DNA from: Lacibacter sp. H407
GTDB lineage: Bacteria > Bacteroidota > Bacteroidia > Chitinophagales > Chitinophagaceae
Length of the DNA stretch: 64,000 nt
Assembly: GCF_037892605.1 (NCBI RefSeq)
Contig: NZ_JBBKTU010000001.1
Coordinates: 3,658,001 to 3,722,000, forward strand
Direction: 5' to 3'
The notes under the pieces are model-generated. The model was not told the origin of the DNA and made no database searches. It worked only from the letters and a program-made list of their open reading frames with translations. Every line of letters starts with the position of its first letter. Position 1 is the first letter of the stretch. Positions 1-9,547 of the stretch are shown in pieces. The position numbers and the translations under genes are program-made.

Positions 1-63
1 TGGTTCTTCAGAGAAAGAAGGAAAATACAATATAGATAATTTCAATTGAAAATAACTGCTGTA

Positions 64-1683
64 TTACCTGATTAGTTCCGTAATAACCTGGCCGATATTA
101 CCACTGGGTGCCTGTATCTTTAATAAAGCTGCAAGTGTAGCAGCTATATCAGTCATATAGGTTTCCCTGTAAATTGAACCGGGCTGAATTTTCCAGCCAT
201 ACCATATCAATGGAATATGTGAATCATATGGATTCCAAAGTCCGTGTGTAGTGCCGCCATTTTCAAATCCTTCAAGCCATTGCGGTTTTAATACGATCTG
301 TATTTGTCCGCAACGCTGCTGATAATAACCATTGGCAATCCTGCTTTTTAATGTATCATGTATGGTAGAGTTTTTGAGCTGATCAAAGGCAAAAACATTT
401 GCGACTGCTTCCTGTTGCAGAAGATATTGAATAATCCATTCTGTAATTTCATTGGTTTTTAATTTCGGTTTACGTGCAATTACAGGAAGGTTCAGTACCA
501 CCTGGAAATTGATGATATCTTTAACAAGAGCATCAACTGCAAATTTTTGTTTTAATACTAAATTCATGCTATCAACCATGTTTGTAATAAGAACATTGCC
601 GGCGGGTATCTTAAGATCGTTCATGAATTTTGGGTTATGAGCAGCACCATGGTCTGATGTTAAAAAAACCAGGTAGTCATCTTTACCCACTTTTGAATCG
701 AGGTAGTCGAGCAACTCCGCTAATTCTTTATCAAGTCGTAAATAGGTATCCTCATTTTCAATTGAATTAGGCCCAAATGCATGTCCTATATAATCTGTAG
801 AAGAATAACTGATCGCCAATAGATCTGTAATGGAATCGGCCCCCAGCTGTTCATTTTCAATTGCCGATTTTGCGAATTGAGTAGTTAGTGTATTTCCAAA
901 AGGAGTACTTAAAACAATGCTGTAGTTTTTTCCTATAACAGATGATAACGTATAAGGAAATCCTTTACCTAATACTTTAACTTCATAATCGTTCTCATCC
1001 GATGTACTTTGTGTGTAACTGTTGATGGGAAAAATAGTACTCCAACCCAGTTTGTAATATTCATCAACCAGTTTCTTTTCATTGAATGTGTTCACCCAGC
1101 CGGGCAATGCTTTCATATAGTATGATGATGTAATCCAATCGCCTGTTTTACTATCGTACCAATAAGCAGCATTGGCACTGTGGCCTGCCGGTAAAATTCC
1201 TCCCCGGTCTTTTAAAGCAATACCTACAACCTTGCTTCGTTGGTTTGTTGCCAACTTCAGTTCATCGCAAATTGTAGTTGTAAACATATTGACCGGGCTC
1301 ATATTTCCTGCTGCTGCATTGGTACTGCCAACCACTGAAACAGCAGGATCATCAGTACAATAAACATATTGTTGTTTTTTGTTGTCGAACCAGTTATTTC
1401 CGGTAATACCATGGATAGACGGAACGGATCCGGTATAAATTGAGGCATGACCACAGGCTGTATAGGTGGGAGTAAAAGGTATCATTGTACTGTTACAGTT
1501 AAATCCTTTACTCATTAAGCGTTTAAAACCACCGTTAGGGGCATAACGGTCATTGTAACGCTGCAGGTAATCCCAACGCATCTGATCAACAACAATTCCT
1601 ACTACTAACTTAGGTCTTTGCACTTGTGCATGTATGTTGAATACTGAACTCAAAAGAAATAAGCTGAATAAATATTTTTTCAT
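64..1683 (-). CDS. PafA-type alkaline phosphatase, secreted
   Basis: Alkaline phosphatase superfamily enzyme that should release phosphate from monoesters in the periplasm. A signal peptide (residues 1-20, ending NIHAQ) precedes the metal-binding VDQMRWDYL segment. The nucleophile is probably Thr75 in TPTYTACGH; Asn96/97 in GNNWFD and Lys158/Arg160 in LKDRGG match the Asn, Lys and Arg that mark PafA of Elizabethkingia. Further metal ligands are in DYIGHAFGP, SDHGA and the C-terminal HGLWNPY. The length of 539 residues is normal for PafA. A TTG three codons upstream (1692) is open, but ATG 1683 gives a standard signal peptide. The gene stands alone and is divergent from the CDC-like gene. Confidence 0.88.
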   Translation of the reverse strand: MKKYLFSLFLLSSVFNIHAQVQRPKLVVGIVVDQMRWDYLQRYNDRYAPNGGFKRLMSKGFNCNSTMIPFTPTYTACGHASIYTGSVPSIHGITGNNWFDNKKQQYVYCTDDPAVSVVGSTNAAAGNMSPVNMFTTTICDELKLATNQRSKVVGIALKDRGGILPAGHSANAAYWYDSKTGDWITSSYYMKALPGWVNTFNEKKLVDEYYKLGWSTIFPINSYTQSTSDENDYEVKVLGKGFPYTLSSVIGKNYSIVLSTPFGNTLTTQFAKSAIENEQLGADSITDLLAISYSSTDYIGHAFGPNSIENEDTYLRLDKELAELLDYLDSKVGKDDYLVFLTSDHGAAHNPKFMNDLKIPAGNVLITNMVDSMNLVLKQKFAVDALVKDIINFQVVLNLPVIARKPKLKTNEITEWIIQYLLQQEAVANVFAFDQLKNSTIHDTLKSRIANGYYQQRCGQIQIVLKPQWLEGFENGGTTHGLWNPYDSHIPLIWYGWKIQPGSIYRETYMTDIAATLAALLKIQAPSGNIGQVITELIR

Positions 1684-1998
1684 ACCGTGCAATTATGATT
1701 TCTAAGTTAAGTTGAATTTCGGGATTACTGATTTTTAAAAGTGAAAGAATAACTCTCTGCTTTTCCTTTGAAAAATTAATCTCATTTCATCTTACATCAA
1801 AGGAAAGGCAGGTCTCTGATCTGTGTCCAGTCGTAACTAATCGAACCAACACCTGTTATTCCAAAATAAGTAACGGATCGGTACAGGTTGGCAAACCGGC
1901 CGAAACCAAAAAATCATTGTTTCCGGGGATAGCCGGTTACTGTTGCTGATTTTATGTTTACATAAATATTTAATCACCACAGTTAATCTACTCAAACA
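1684..1998. other. Intergenic spacer between divergent genes
   Basis: This 315-base spacer must hold the promoters of the phosphatase and of the CDC-like gene. No open frame of note. A TATGTTTA box at 1953-1960 resembles the Bacteroidota -7 element (TAnnTTTG) with the last base changed and lies 38 bases before the CDC-like start, but I see no clear -33 box. An imperfect inverted repeat (CCAACACCTGT at about 1846, ACAGGTTGG at about 1883) is weak. Confidence 0.3.
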
Positions 1999-3660
1999 AT
2001 GAAACAAACGCTTTTTATTTTACTGCTGTGTTGTACAGCATCCATCTGCAAAGCGCAGCGAACACCGGTTCAGGGCACGAGAACGCAAACCCTCAGCAAG
2101 AGCAATATCTTAAATAATAAATTAACCAACCTGGCACCGCCTGCCCGACGGGAGGAATACAAAGGCCTTTTTAACCCAGGCCCCGTGACAAGAAATGTTG
2201 GTGGAGTAAACGTTACTTCAACTGCTGTAGTAAATAATGTGAATTCGGACAATATGTCGATTCGCCCTGTACCAAATTCCGTTCAAAAAACTACCGAAAA
2301 TGGTTTTGAATGTACTACCAGCCGGGAATATGTAACTGCAGACAGTAAAAGTTTTCTAAGTGTTACAGCAAATGGCGATGGTATTTATCCGGGTGCGATT
2401 TATACCTATGCAGATTATATGAACGGCAATTTCCTGCGGGAAGTTGGTGTTGGCAAAAGAAACCCGATACAGATTTTCACTAATAATCTTGCAAACAGCA
2501 CCGGCGATGTATCGGTAACTGTTCCGAATCCCACCTCGGTAAATATTACCAATGCTATTGCCGGCCTGGTACGTAATAATTCCGTTACTAATGTTGCCGC
2601 ATCGCAAATAGGACAATACATTTATTCGCAAAACCAGGCAGGTTTGTTGTTAAGTATTTCCGGTGGCGGTGCCTACAGCGGGTTTGCTGCTTCTGCAGGA
2701 TTTACTTTAAACAAACAATCGAATCATATTTATTTAACCTGCGATTTTAAAATTCCTTTGTACACACTGTACACTAATTTTCCGCAAACCGGCTTTTTGA
2801 ATGACGCCAACCTGGAACATACACCAAATCTTGTACTCGTTAACAGTGTAACATATGGTACAAGGGTTTTAGTAAACATTGATATTGATGAAAGTACTTT
2901 AAGTACAGAGCTTGCTTCGAAATTTAAATACGGCGATCCGAATTCTGCAGGCTTTAATGTTGATTTAAAATTTCTGATGGACAATAAGAGCGTTAAATGT
3001 GTTGTCAATTCGTATGTGGTTGGAGCCCGGCCGCAAAATCTAGGCAATCCAACAACGGTTGATCAGGTATTTAGTTTTGTAGATGGTTGTATCAGAAACA
3101 CCAACTACCAAACAGCAAAACCAATTACCTATACACTTTCAACTATGGGAGGAGAGTTGGTAGGTATCAAGAGCTCTACCGATGAATACCTTGTGAAAAA
3201 CTGTGTGCCTAAAAAATCGCAGCTGTATATTTCAGATGTTTCTGTAAATGTGTTTACGAAAGGGAATTACAAAGAATCGGGTTCTAACGCATCGTTTACA
3301 TTATATGCCAACAATGGTAATGTTGTGGTAGCTTCTTCTCCCAATAATAATGGTCAAATGGGGCCAAGTATTGACAATACAGTTGGACTTAGTCCAACCG
3401 GAAGATTTCTTGTGTCTGATTTGCAGCTCGGGAGAAACTTTTTGGAAATTGTTCTCGACCGGCCTAACTGTGTATTTACCTGCGATGATTGGGAAATAGA
3501 TAACGTGATGATAACGATCAATACGAAAGATGAAAATAATGTAGTGGTCAGGGGAAGGCCCATTCAAATCTGTTCCAGCGCATTCGTATTACAGAAAGGG
3601 AAACGGTTACGCCTGGAGTTTGATGGCAATTTAAAACCGCTGTCGCAAAATCTGTTTTGA
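1999..3660 (+). CDS. Secreted CDC-like (thiol-activated cytolysin family) pore-forming protein
   Basis: A 553-residue exported protein that I recognise as a relative of the cholesterol-dependent cytolysins. Signal peptide 1-19 (ends CKAQ). Segments that line up in order with perfringolysin are: IYPGAI (about 129-134, CDC 'LYPGAL'), a Gly/Ser-rich stretch at 218-235, PNLVLVNSVTYGTRVLVNID (277-296, CDC 'PLVYISSVAYGRQVYLKLE'), DNKSVKCVV (328-336), and PITYTLSTMGGELVGIKSST (375-394, CDC 'PISYTTSFLRDNVVATFQNST'). The tryptophan-rich undecapeptide of true CDCs is absent; the matching place holds DRPNCVFTCDDWEI (487-500). Elizabethkingia has similar CDC-like proteins that lack this motif. The gene is monocistronic, with its own terminator. 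The target membrane is unknown. Confidence 0.72.
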   Translation: MKQTLFILLLCCTASICKAQRTPVQGTRTQTLSKSNILNNKLTNLAPPARREEYKGLFNPGPVTRNVGGVNVTSTAVVNNVNSDNMSIRPVPNSVQKTTENGFECTTSREYVTADSKSFLSVTANGDGIYPGAIYTYADYMNGNFLREVGVGKRNPIQIFTNNLANSTGDVSVTVPNPTSVNITNAIAGLVRNNSVTNVAASQIGQYIYSQNQAGLLLSISGGGAYSGFAASAGFTLNKQSNHIYLTCDFKIPLYTLYTNFPQTGFLNDANLEHTPNLVLVNSVTYGTRVLVNIDIDESTLSTELASKFKYGDPNSAGFNVDLKFLMDNKSVKCVVNSYVVGARPQNLGNPTTVDQVFSFVDGCIRNTNYQTAKPITYTLSTMGGELVGIKSSTDEYLVKNCVPKKSQLYISDVSVNVFTKGNYKESGSNASFTLYANNGNVVVASSPNNNGQMGPSIDNTVGLSPTGRFLVSDLQLGRNFLEIVLDRPNCVFTCDDWEIDNVMITINTKDENNVVVRGRPIQICSSAFVLQKGKRLRLEFDGNLKPLSQNLF

Positions 3661-3673
3661 TTCTCCGGAGATG

Positions 3674-3706
3674 AACCCGTAAGCGTAAATTGCTTACGGG
3701 TTTTTC
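3674..3706 (+). terminator. Rho-independent terminator of the CDC-like gene
   Basis: A perfect 11-bp stem (AACCCGTAAGC at 3674-3684, GCTTACGGGTT at 3692-3702) with a 7-base loop runs into a T tract (TTTTTC), 13 bases after the stop codon. Confidence 0.9.
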
Positions 3707-3852
3707 TTTTGCTGAATGTTTTTTTGTTTTTCGCTGGCGCTGATCTCTCACTTTTGTTCATGCTTTACTAATCTGATCAAAACATCGTTTTCCAACATAA
3801 GTCGAATCGATCCCATTCAGAAGATCTGCACCTGTAAAAACCGGCAATTTCA

Positions 3853-3900
3853 TTGCAGGACACCGCAGGATAGCTTAGCAGCACAGTACGTTAAATTTAC
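3853..3900 (+). promoter_or_regulatory. Shared promoter element, copy 1 (GCAGGA direct repeat plus TTTAC)
   Basis: TGCAGGACACCGCAGGATAG at 3854-3873 holds two GCAGGA boxes exactly 10 bases apart. A TTTAC box follows after 22 bases (3896-3900). The same 20-base element with one change and the same 22-base distance to TTTAC occurs at 19917-19963 before the second glycan operon. The tandem layout on one helix face is what AraC-type or hybrid two-component regulators bind; which protein binds here is not known. It lies 23 bases before the proposed GH115 start. Confidence 0.6.
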
Positions 3901-3922
3901 ATGCTGTTTAAACGATTGCTGT

Positions 3923-6316
3923 ATGCTGATGATGTTCAAGCCCTTGTTCTGCTGTCTGTTTTTTCTTGTGACTATTTGCAGGGCGCAAACCAATACACTG
4001 TCGGTTTCTGAAAAGCCTTCTTCCTTTTCCTTATTTACTCCTTCAACTGTTGCAAGCATCTCTGTCGATGAACACGATGCAAAAGTGGTAACTATTGCTG
4101 CAAATGCATTCATGAACGATATCAAGCTGATCTCGGGAAAAACAATGCAGCTGAACAGTGCGGTCAATGCAATGCAGATTGTGGTGGGTACCATCGGTCA
4201 ATCGAAACAGGTTGATGCGTTGGTAAAAGAAAAGAAGATTGATGTAAGTGCTGTTCAGCATAAATGGGAAAGTTTCCTCATCAAAGTAATTGCTCCAAAC
4301 AAATTAGTGATTGCAGGCAGCGACCCAAGAGGAACCGCTTATGGTATATTTCATTTGTCGAAGTTGATGGGTGTATCGCCTTGGGTTTGGTGGGCCGATG
4401 CAACGCCGCAAAAAAGAAAGCAACTGTTTGTATCGGGTTCATACAGTTCACAAGAGCCAACTGTAAAATACCGTGGTATTTTTTTAAATGATGAAGATTG
4501 GGGTTTGCAGCCATGGGCTGCTAAAACATTCGAACCTGAAACAAAAGATATCGGCCCAAAGACCTATGCAAAAATTTTTGAATTATTACTTCGCTTAAGA
4601 GCCAATCTTATCTGGCCGGCAATGCATCCTTCCACCAAAGCATTTTTTTATTATCCCGGCAATGCACAAATGGCAAAAGATTATGCCATTGTGATTGGCA
4701 GCTCACATGCAGAACCCATGTTGCGGAATAATGTGGATGAGTGGAAGGAGAAAACAATGGGTGAATTTAATTTCATCAGCAATCATGATACCATATATCG
4801 CTATTGGGAAGAGAGAGTGATACAAAGCAAAGGCTTCAATGCATTTTATACATTAGGCATTCGTGGAGTTCACGATAGTAAAATGCTTGGTGCCAATACA
4901 CTGCAGGAACAAAAAGAGGTGATGGCGAAAGCTGTGAAAGAACAACGTGCAATGCTGGCAAAGCATATTAATCCGGATATTACAAAAGTACCACAGGCAT
5001 TTATTCCGTATAAAGAAGTACAGGATATTTATGATGCCGGTTTTGAAGTGCCAAAGGATGTAACATTGGTTTGGTGCGATGACAACTATGGCTACATCAA
5101 ACATTTTCCCAATGAAAAAGAACGAACGCAAAATGGCGGCAACGGTGTGTACTATCATATTTCCTATTGGGGAAGGCCGCATGATTATTTGTGGCTGGCA
5201 AGTAATCACCCGGCACAGATCTATACACAAATGCGGATGGCCTATGAAAAAGGAGCAAAAGAAATGTGGATCGTGAATGTGGGTGATATAAAACCCGGAG
5301 AGTATTTAACCGAATTGTTTTTAGATATGGCATGGAGTATTGATTCCATTGCCAACAATCAAAAAGGATTAGAGCAGCATTTGCAGAACTTTCTTGCAAG
5401 AGAGTTTGGAACAGCAACAGCAAAAGAGATTGCTGCGGTAAAGAATGAATACTATCGCCTGGCGTATATCCGTAAGCCTGAATTTATGGGCGCTACAAGA
5501 ACAGAAGAAAGCGATCCGAAATATAAAACAGTAACTGACTTGTCGTGGAGTGAAGAAGAGATCAGGCAACGGTTAAAAGATTATGCAGCGATTGATACGA
5601 AAGTGATCCAGTTGGCAAAACGTATCTCATTAACAAAACAGGATAGCTGGTTTCAACTGATCGAATACCCGGTAAGAGGAGCAGCAGCCATCAATCAAAA
5701 ATTATTGGTTGCGCAACTGGCTCGGCTTGGCAAAGCAGCATGGAGCTTAAGTGATGCGGCTTATGATACCATTGTTGCATTAACAAATAAGTATAACAGT
5801 CTGTCGAATGGAAAGTGGAATTACATGATGGATATGAAGCCAAGAAAACTGGCGGTGTTTGATAAAGCGATACAAAAAACAAACGATAAGCCATTGCTGC
5901 AAACGGTGAAGCCATTGTTTGTATTCAACGGAACAGAGTATAAAACATTTACCGGTACAAAACCATTGGCGCATGGATTGGGTTACCAACGTGGAGCTGT
6001 AAGTATTGCAAAAGGAAGCGCAGTTTCTTTTGCGTTTACAACCAACAGCGATTCGGTGAAAGTAGTATTGACATTAGCGCCCAATCATCCTGTTGAAGGA
6101 ACAAAGATCCGTTACAGCATACAGATTGATAACGGTCCTGTACAAACAATTGATTTTGCAACACAAGGAAGGAATGAAGAGTGGAAACAGAATGTGTTAA
6201 CGAACCAGGCCATTCGCACAACACGCCATGCAGTTGGTAAAGCCGGCAATCATATCATAAAAATTACAGCAGTTGATGAAGGGGTGATTGTTGACCAGGT
6301 GAAGATTTATGAATGA
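3923..6316 (+). CDS. GH115 family alpha-glucuronidase, secreted
   Basis: A 797-residue glycoside hydrolase of family GH115, which removes (4-O-methyl-)glucuronic acid from xylan or other plant glycans. The frame is open from 3716, but the start is placed at ATG 3923 (ATGs at 3929 and 3932 are also possible) because the signal peptide MLMMFKPLFCCLFFLVTICRAQ begins there and the shared promoter element lies just upstream. Family signatures are YRGIFLNDEDWGLQPW (residue about 180), NLIWPAMHPSTKAFF, WCDDNYGYIKHFP and YWGRPHDYLWL. The C-terminal part after about 650 looks like the beta-sandwich usual in GH115. It heads the first CAZyme block, all on the plus strand. Confidence 0.88.
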   Translation: MLMMFKPLFCCLFFLVTICRAQTNTLSVSEKPSSFSLFTPSTVASISVDEHDAKVVTIAANAFMNDIKLISGKTMQLNSAVNAMQIVVGTIGQSKQVDALVKEKKIDVSAVQHKWESFLIKVIAPNKLVIAGSDPRGTAYGIFHLSKLMGVSPWVWWADATPQKRKQLFVSGSYSSQEPTVKYRGIFLNDEDWGLQPWAAKTFEPETKDIGPKTYAKIFELLLRLRANLIWPAMHPSTKAFFYYPGNAQMAKDYAIVIGSSHAEPMLRNNVDEWKEKTMGEFNFISNHDTIYRYWEERVIQSKGFNAFYTLGIRGVHDSKMLGANTLQEQKEVMAKAVKEQRAMLAKHINPDITKVPQAFIPYKEVQDIYDAGFEVPKDVTLVWCDDNYGYIKHFPNEKERTQNGGNGVYYHISYWGRPHDYLWLASNHPAQIYTQMRMAYEKGAKEMWIVNVGDIKPGEYLTELFLDMAWSIDSIANNQKGLEQHLQNFLAREFGTATAKEIAAVKNEYYRLAYIRKPEFMGATRTEESDPKYKTVTDLSWSEEEIRQRLKDYAAIDTKVIQLAKRISLTKQDSWFQLIEYPVRGAAAINQKLLVAQLARLGKAAWSLSDAAYDTIVALTNKYNSLSNGKWNYMMDMKPRKLAVFDKAIQKTNDKPLLQTVKPLFVFNGTEYKTFTGTKPLAHGLGYQRGAVSIAKGSAVSFAFTTNSDSVKVVLTLAPNHPVEGTKIRYSIQIDNGPVQTIDFATQGRNEEWKQNVLTNQAIRTTRHAVGKAGNHIIKITAVDEGVIVDQVKIYE

Positions 6317-6440
6317 TGAGTGATGAATGATGAATGATCTGTAATGAGTAATCAGATGAATGATGCGTGCTTTGTCCCGTGGGGACATCTGATCGGTAGA
6401 ATAATAAAAAGGCAGGTGTTCGTTCCATAGGAACGAGTGG
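6317..6440. repeat. Intergenic repeat cassette with two small hairpins
   Basis: After the GH115 stop comes a degenerate run of TGATGAATGATGAATGAT units, then two short palindromes: TGTCCC-gtg-GGGACA (6373-6387) and CGTTCC-ata-GGAACG (6421-6435). Compact palindromes of this kind look like a dispersed non-coding repeat of the genome rather than a terminator, because no T tract follows. Confidence 0.5.
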
Positions 6441-6528
6441 TGAGAGAATGCTGAAAGATTTGTTGCCGTACAAGAGGTTGGCGCAACGAAGTTTGATAGA
6501 AATGCAAAAGTCGATAACAAAAAAATAT

Positions 6529-9399
6529 ATGATGAAGAAGATTTTCAAAGTTGGGCTAGTCGTAACTCTTAACCTATTACTCACAACATCTTTATCAGCC
6601 CAGCAAAAGCAAATACAATATTTAAGCGGTACAGACGCAAAGAATACCGTGCAATGGGATTTCTTTTGCACGGCAGGTCGCAACAGCGGCGAATGGAAAA
6701 AGATACAGGTGCCCAGTTGTTGGGAGCAACAGGGGTTTGGAAATTACAATTACGGTCGTGATTACAAAACCAACGGAAAGAATTTTCGTTTCTATGATGA
6801 GAAGGGGATGTATAAATATCAATTCAAAGTGCCTGCTGCATGGAAAGGAAAGAACATCCATATTGTGTTTGATGGCAGCATGACGGATACAGAAGTAAAG
6901 ATCAACGGCAAGAGTGCAGGGGACATTCATCGTGGTGCATTCTATCGTTTCAAATATGATGTAACATCGCTGTTGAATTTTGATAAAGCCAATACGCTGG
7001 AAGTAACCGTGAGCAAGATGAGCAGTGATACCAGTGTGAACAATGCAGAACGGTTAGCTGATTACTGGGTATTCGGTGGTATTTTTCGTCCCGTTTCTTT
7101 AGAAGTAACACCAAAACAATACATCGACTATGTTGGTATTGATGCAAAACATGACGGTAAGTTTGCCATGCAGGTTTGGACAAAAGGTCTTGCACAAAAT
7201 GCAACTGTTGTTACAACCATTACTGATGTTAATAAGAAAGTTGTTGCCACAACAAAAACGGCAGTTCTAAAGTCGGCTGAAAACGTCATTGTATCTGCAC
7301 AGGTAAACAATATCAAAGCCTGGACTTCCGAAACACCAAACCTGTACACGGCAACGGTGGTATTGCAGGATGCGGCTGGTAAGAAATTATATGAACTGAG
7401 TGAGAAGTTTGGTTTCAGAACCATTGAAGTAAAACAAGGACTGGGCATTTATATCAACGGAACACAGGTAAAGTTTAAAGGCGTCAATCGTCACTGCTTC
7501 TGGCCGGAGACTGCACGTTCATTGTCGAAAGAAAATGAATTAAAAGATGCCTTGCTCTTGAAAGAGATGAACATGAATGCCGTGCGTTGCAGTCATTATC
7601 CGCCTGATAAATACTTTCTGCAGTTATGCGATTCATTGGGCATTTATGTATTGAATGAATTGGCTGGCTGGCAAAAGGCCTACAGCACCAAGGCAGGTGA
7701 ACCATTGGTAAAGGAATTGGTGTTGCGTGATCTCAATCATCCTTCCATTGTTTTGTGGAGCAATGGTAACGAAGGTGGACATAATAAAGAACTGGATGAT
7801 GATTATGCCAAATATGATTTTTCGAAGCGGACGGTTATTCATGCACATCATCGTCCGGGTAATGCGATTAACGGCATTGATTGTAATCATTATGAAGATT
7901 ATTACAGCACACAAAAAATATTGAATGATTCATTGATCTATATGCCCACCGAAATGTTGCATGCACAGGATGATGGCGGCGGTGGTGCGGCGATGGAAGA
8001 CTTCTGGAACCTGCATTGGAAATCGCAGAAGAGTGGCGGTGTATTTATTTGGGTGATGGCCGATGAAGCAGTGATGCGTACTGATCTCAACAATGTTTTA
8101 GATGCAAATGGCTTGAATGCCAATGATGGTATTCTTGGCCCGCATCGGGAGAAAGAAGGAAGCTTCTATGCATTACGTGAAATATTTTCACCGGTTCAGT
8201 TGAACTTGCCTGATGCATTACCAGCTTCGTTTAATGCTGAAATAGAAGTGGAGAACCGTTTTCATTTTCTCAATACCAATCAATGTACATTCTATTGGGC
8301 CTTGGTTGATTTCAGTAAACCATTCGACCGCTTTGATGGATACGTGGTGAAACAAAAAGGAACTGCAACAGCACCGAACATTGCTGCCACACAAAAAGGA
8401 ACCTTGAAACTTCCACTGCCTGCTGATTATAAAAACTATGATGCACTCGTGATCGTTGCAAAAGATAATAATGGCAATGAACTGTACAAATGGACATCGA
8501 AGATCAAAAGCAATGCATTACAGTTGAATGGATTTGTAACAGTAAAAAATGATGCCACTACCATCAAAGAAACCGATACCGTTTATGCGATCACTGGTGG
8601 CGATGTAACCGTTGTACTGGATAAGAAAACAGGAAACCTTGTTACAACAAAAAATACAGCCAACGATTATGTACTGTCGTTCAATAACGGGCCGGTGTTG
8701 GTGAAAGGTTCAGCAACCGTTGTTTCATCCAGAACATATAAAGAAGATGCAAACACCGTTGTTGAATTTTTGTACAGTGGTGATATGAAATATGTTCGCT
8801 GGAAGATCAATGCAAGCGGCTGGACAACCATGGAGTATGAATACAGTACAGAAGGTGATCAGCCATTTACCGGCATCAGTTTTAACTATCCTGAGAATTA
8901 TGTATTGTCAGCACGTTGGTTGGGGAAGGGCCCGGTTCGCCAATGGAAAAACCGGATTGCAGGAACACCTGTAAATGTGTGGCAGAATTTATACAACAAC
9001 ACACATACAGGGTATTCACCTGTGGTATATCCCGAGTTTAAAGGTTATTATGGCGAAGTGAACTGGATGGAGCTGAGTACGGTGGAAGGGAAATTTTATA
9101 TTGCATCACCCGACACCGGTTTGTTTGTACGCCTCTTTGATTTTTATGCATTGAGCAGTGCCAACAAACCGCATCCTGAAGTGCCTGTTGGAAATATTTC
9201 GTTTCTTGATTGTATTCCGCCCATTGGAACAAAGCTGGCGGTTGGTTTAACCACCAACACACGAGTGTATGGCCCGATGAGTGAATTGAATCATGTGAGT
9301 GGAAACAAGAAACGTGTATTGCAATTCTATTTTGGTATGCCGAAGACAACGGATTCGAAAGAGAATTACAGCAGACCGGCAGTGGATAATGTGTTCTGA
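6529..9399 (+). CDS. GH2 family glycoside hydrolase (beta-galactosidase/beta-glucuronidase type)
   Basis: A large secreted GH2 enzyme of 956 residues. The frame opens at 6448, but the start is set at ATG 6529 (or 6532), where a signal peptide (MMKKIFKVGLV...TTSLSAQQ) begins. Order of domains: jelly-roll sugar-binding domain (VPSCWEQQGFGNYNYG, residues about 60-200), Ig-like domain to about 300, TIM barrel with KFKGVNRHCFWPE, acid/base Glu415 in WSNGNEGG and probable nucleophile Glu475 in MPTEMLHAQ, then long C-terminal beta domains. The substrate (beta-galactoside, beta-glucuronide or other) cannot be told from sequence. Neighbours point to a glucuronic-acid-bearing glycan. Confidence 0.85.
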   Translation: MMKKIFKVGLVVTLNLLLTTSLSAQQKQIQYLSGTDAKNTVQWDFFCTAGRNSGEWKKIQVPSCWEQQGFGNYNYGRDYKTNGKNFRFYDEKGMYKYQFKVPAAWKGKNIHIVFDGSMTDTEVKINGKSAGDIHRGAFYRFKYDVTSLLNFDKANTLEVTVSKMSSDTSVNNAERLADYWVFGGIFRPVSLEVTPKQYIDYVGIDAKHDGKFAMQVWTKGLAQNATVVTTITDVNKKVVATTKTAVLKSAENVIVSAQVNNIKAWTSETPNLYTATVVLQDAAGKKLYELSEKFGFRTIEVKQGLGIYINGTQVKFKGVNRHCFWPETARSLSKENELKDALLLKEMNMNAVRCSHYPPDKYFLQLCDSLGIYVLNELAGWQKAYSTKAGEPLVKELVLRDLNHPSIVLWSNGNEGGHNKELDDDYAKYDFSKRTVIHAHHRPGNAINGIDCNHYEDYYSTQKILNDSLIYMPTEMLHAQDDGGGGAAMEDFWNLHWKSQKSGGVFIWVMADEAVMRTDLNNVLDANGLNANDGILGPHREKEGSFYALREIFSPVQLNLPDALPASFNAEIEVENRFHFLNTNQCTFYWALVDFSKPFDRFDGYVVKQKGTATAPNIAATQKGTLKLPLPADYKNYDALVIVAKDNNGNELYKWTSKIKSNALQLNGFVTVKNDATTIKETDTVYAITGGDVTVVLDKKTGNLVTTKNTANDYVLSFNNGPVLVKGSATVVSSRTYKEDANTVVEFLYSGDMKYVRWKINASGWTTMEYEYSTEGDQPFTGISFNYPENYVLSARWLGKGPVRQWKNRIAGTPVNVWQNLYNNTHTGYSPVVYPEFKGYYGEVNWMELSTVEGKFYIASPDTGLFVRLFDFYALSSANKPHPEVPVGNISFLDCIPPIGTKLAVGLTTNTRVYGPMSELNHVSGNKKRVLQFYFGMPKTTDSKENYSRPAVDNVF

Positions 9400-9401
9400 T
9401 T

Positions 9402-9547
9402 TTTTGCCACGAAGACACGAAGGCGCAAAGAAAGGCATGAAGCTGACTTGAGTCTTCGAACTTAATTATGATAATAAATACAATGAAATTCAACTTTTCT
9501 TCTTTTCTTCTTTGCGCTTCTTTCTGCCTTAGTGCCTTCGTGGCAAA
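9402..9547. repeat. Inverted pair of 'gccacgaag' dispersed repeats, one inside a signal-peptide region
   Basis: A TTTTGCCACGAAGACACGAA element starts at 9402 and runs to about 9442. Its degenerate reverse complement (CTTCTTTGCG...CCTTCGTGGCAAA) lies at 9508-9547. The right arm is inside the next gene and encodes much of its signal peptide. The same type of sequence recurs at 18545-18647. Confidence 0.65.

Noticed and set aside
3716-3922. N-terminal extension of the GH115 protein from 3716
   Set aside because: The extension lies over the terminator exit and the shared promoter element, and a typical signal peptide starts at 3923-3932.
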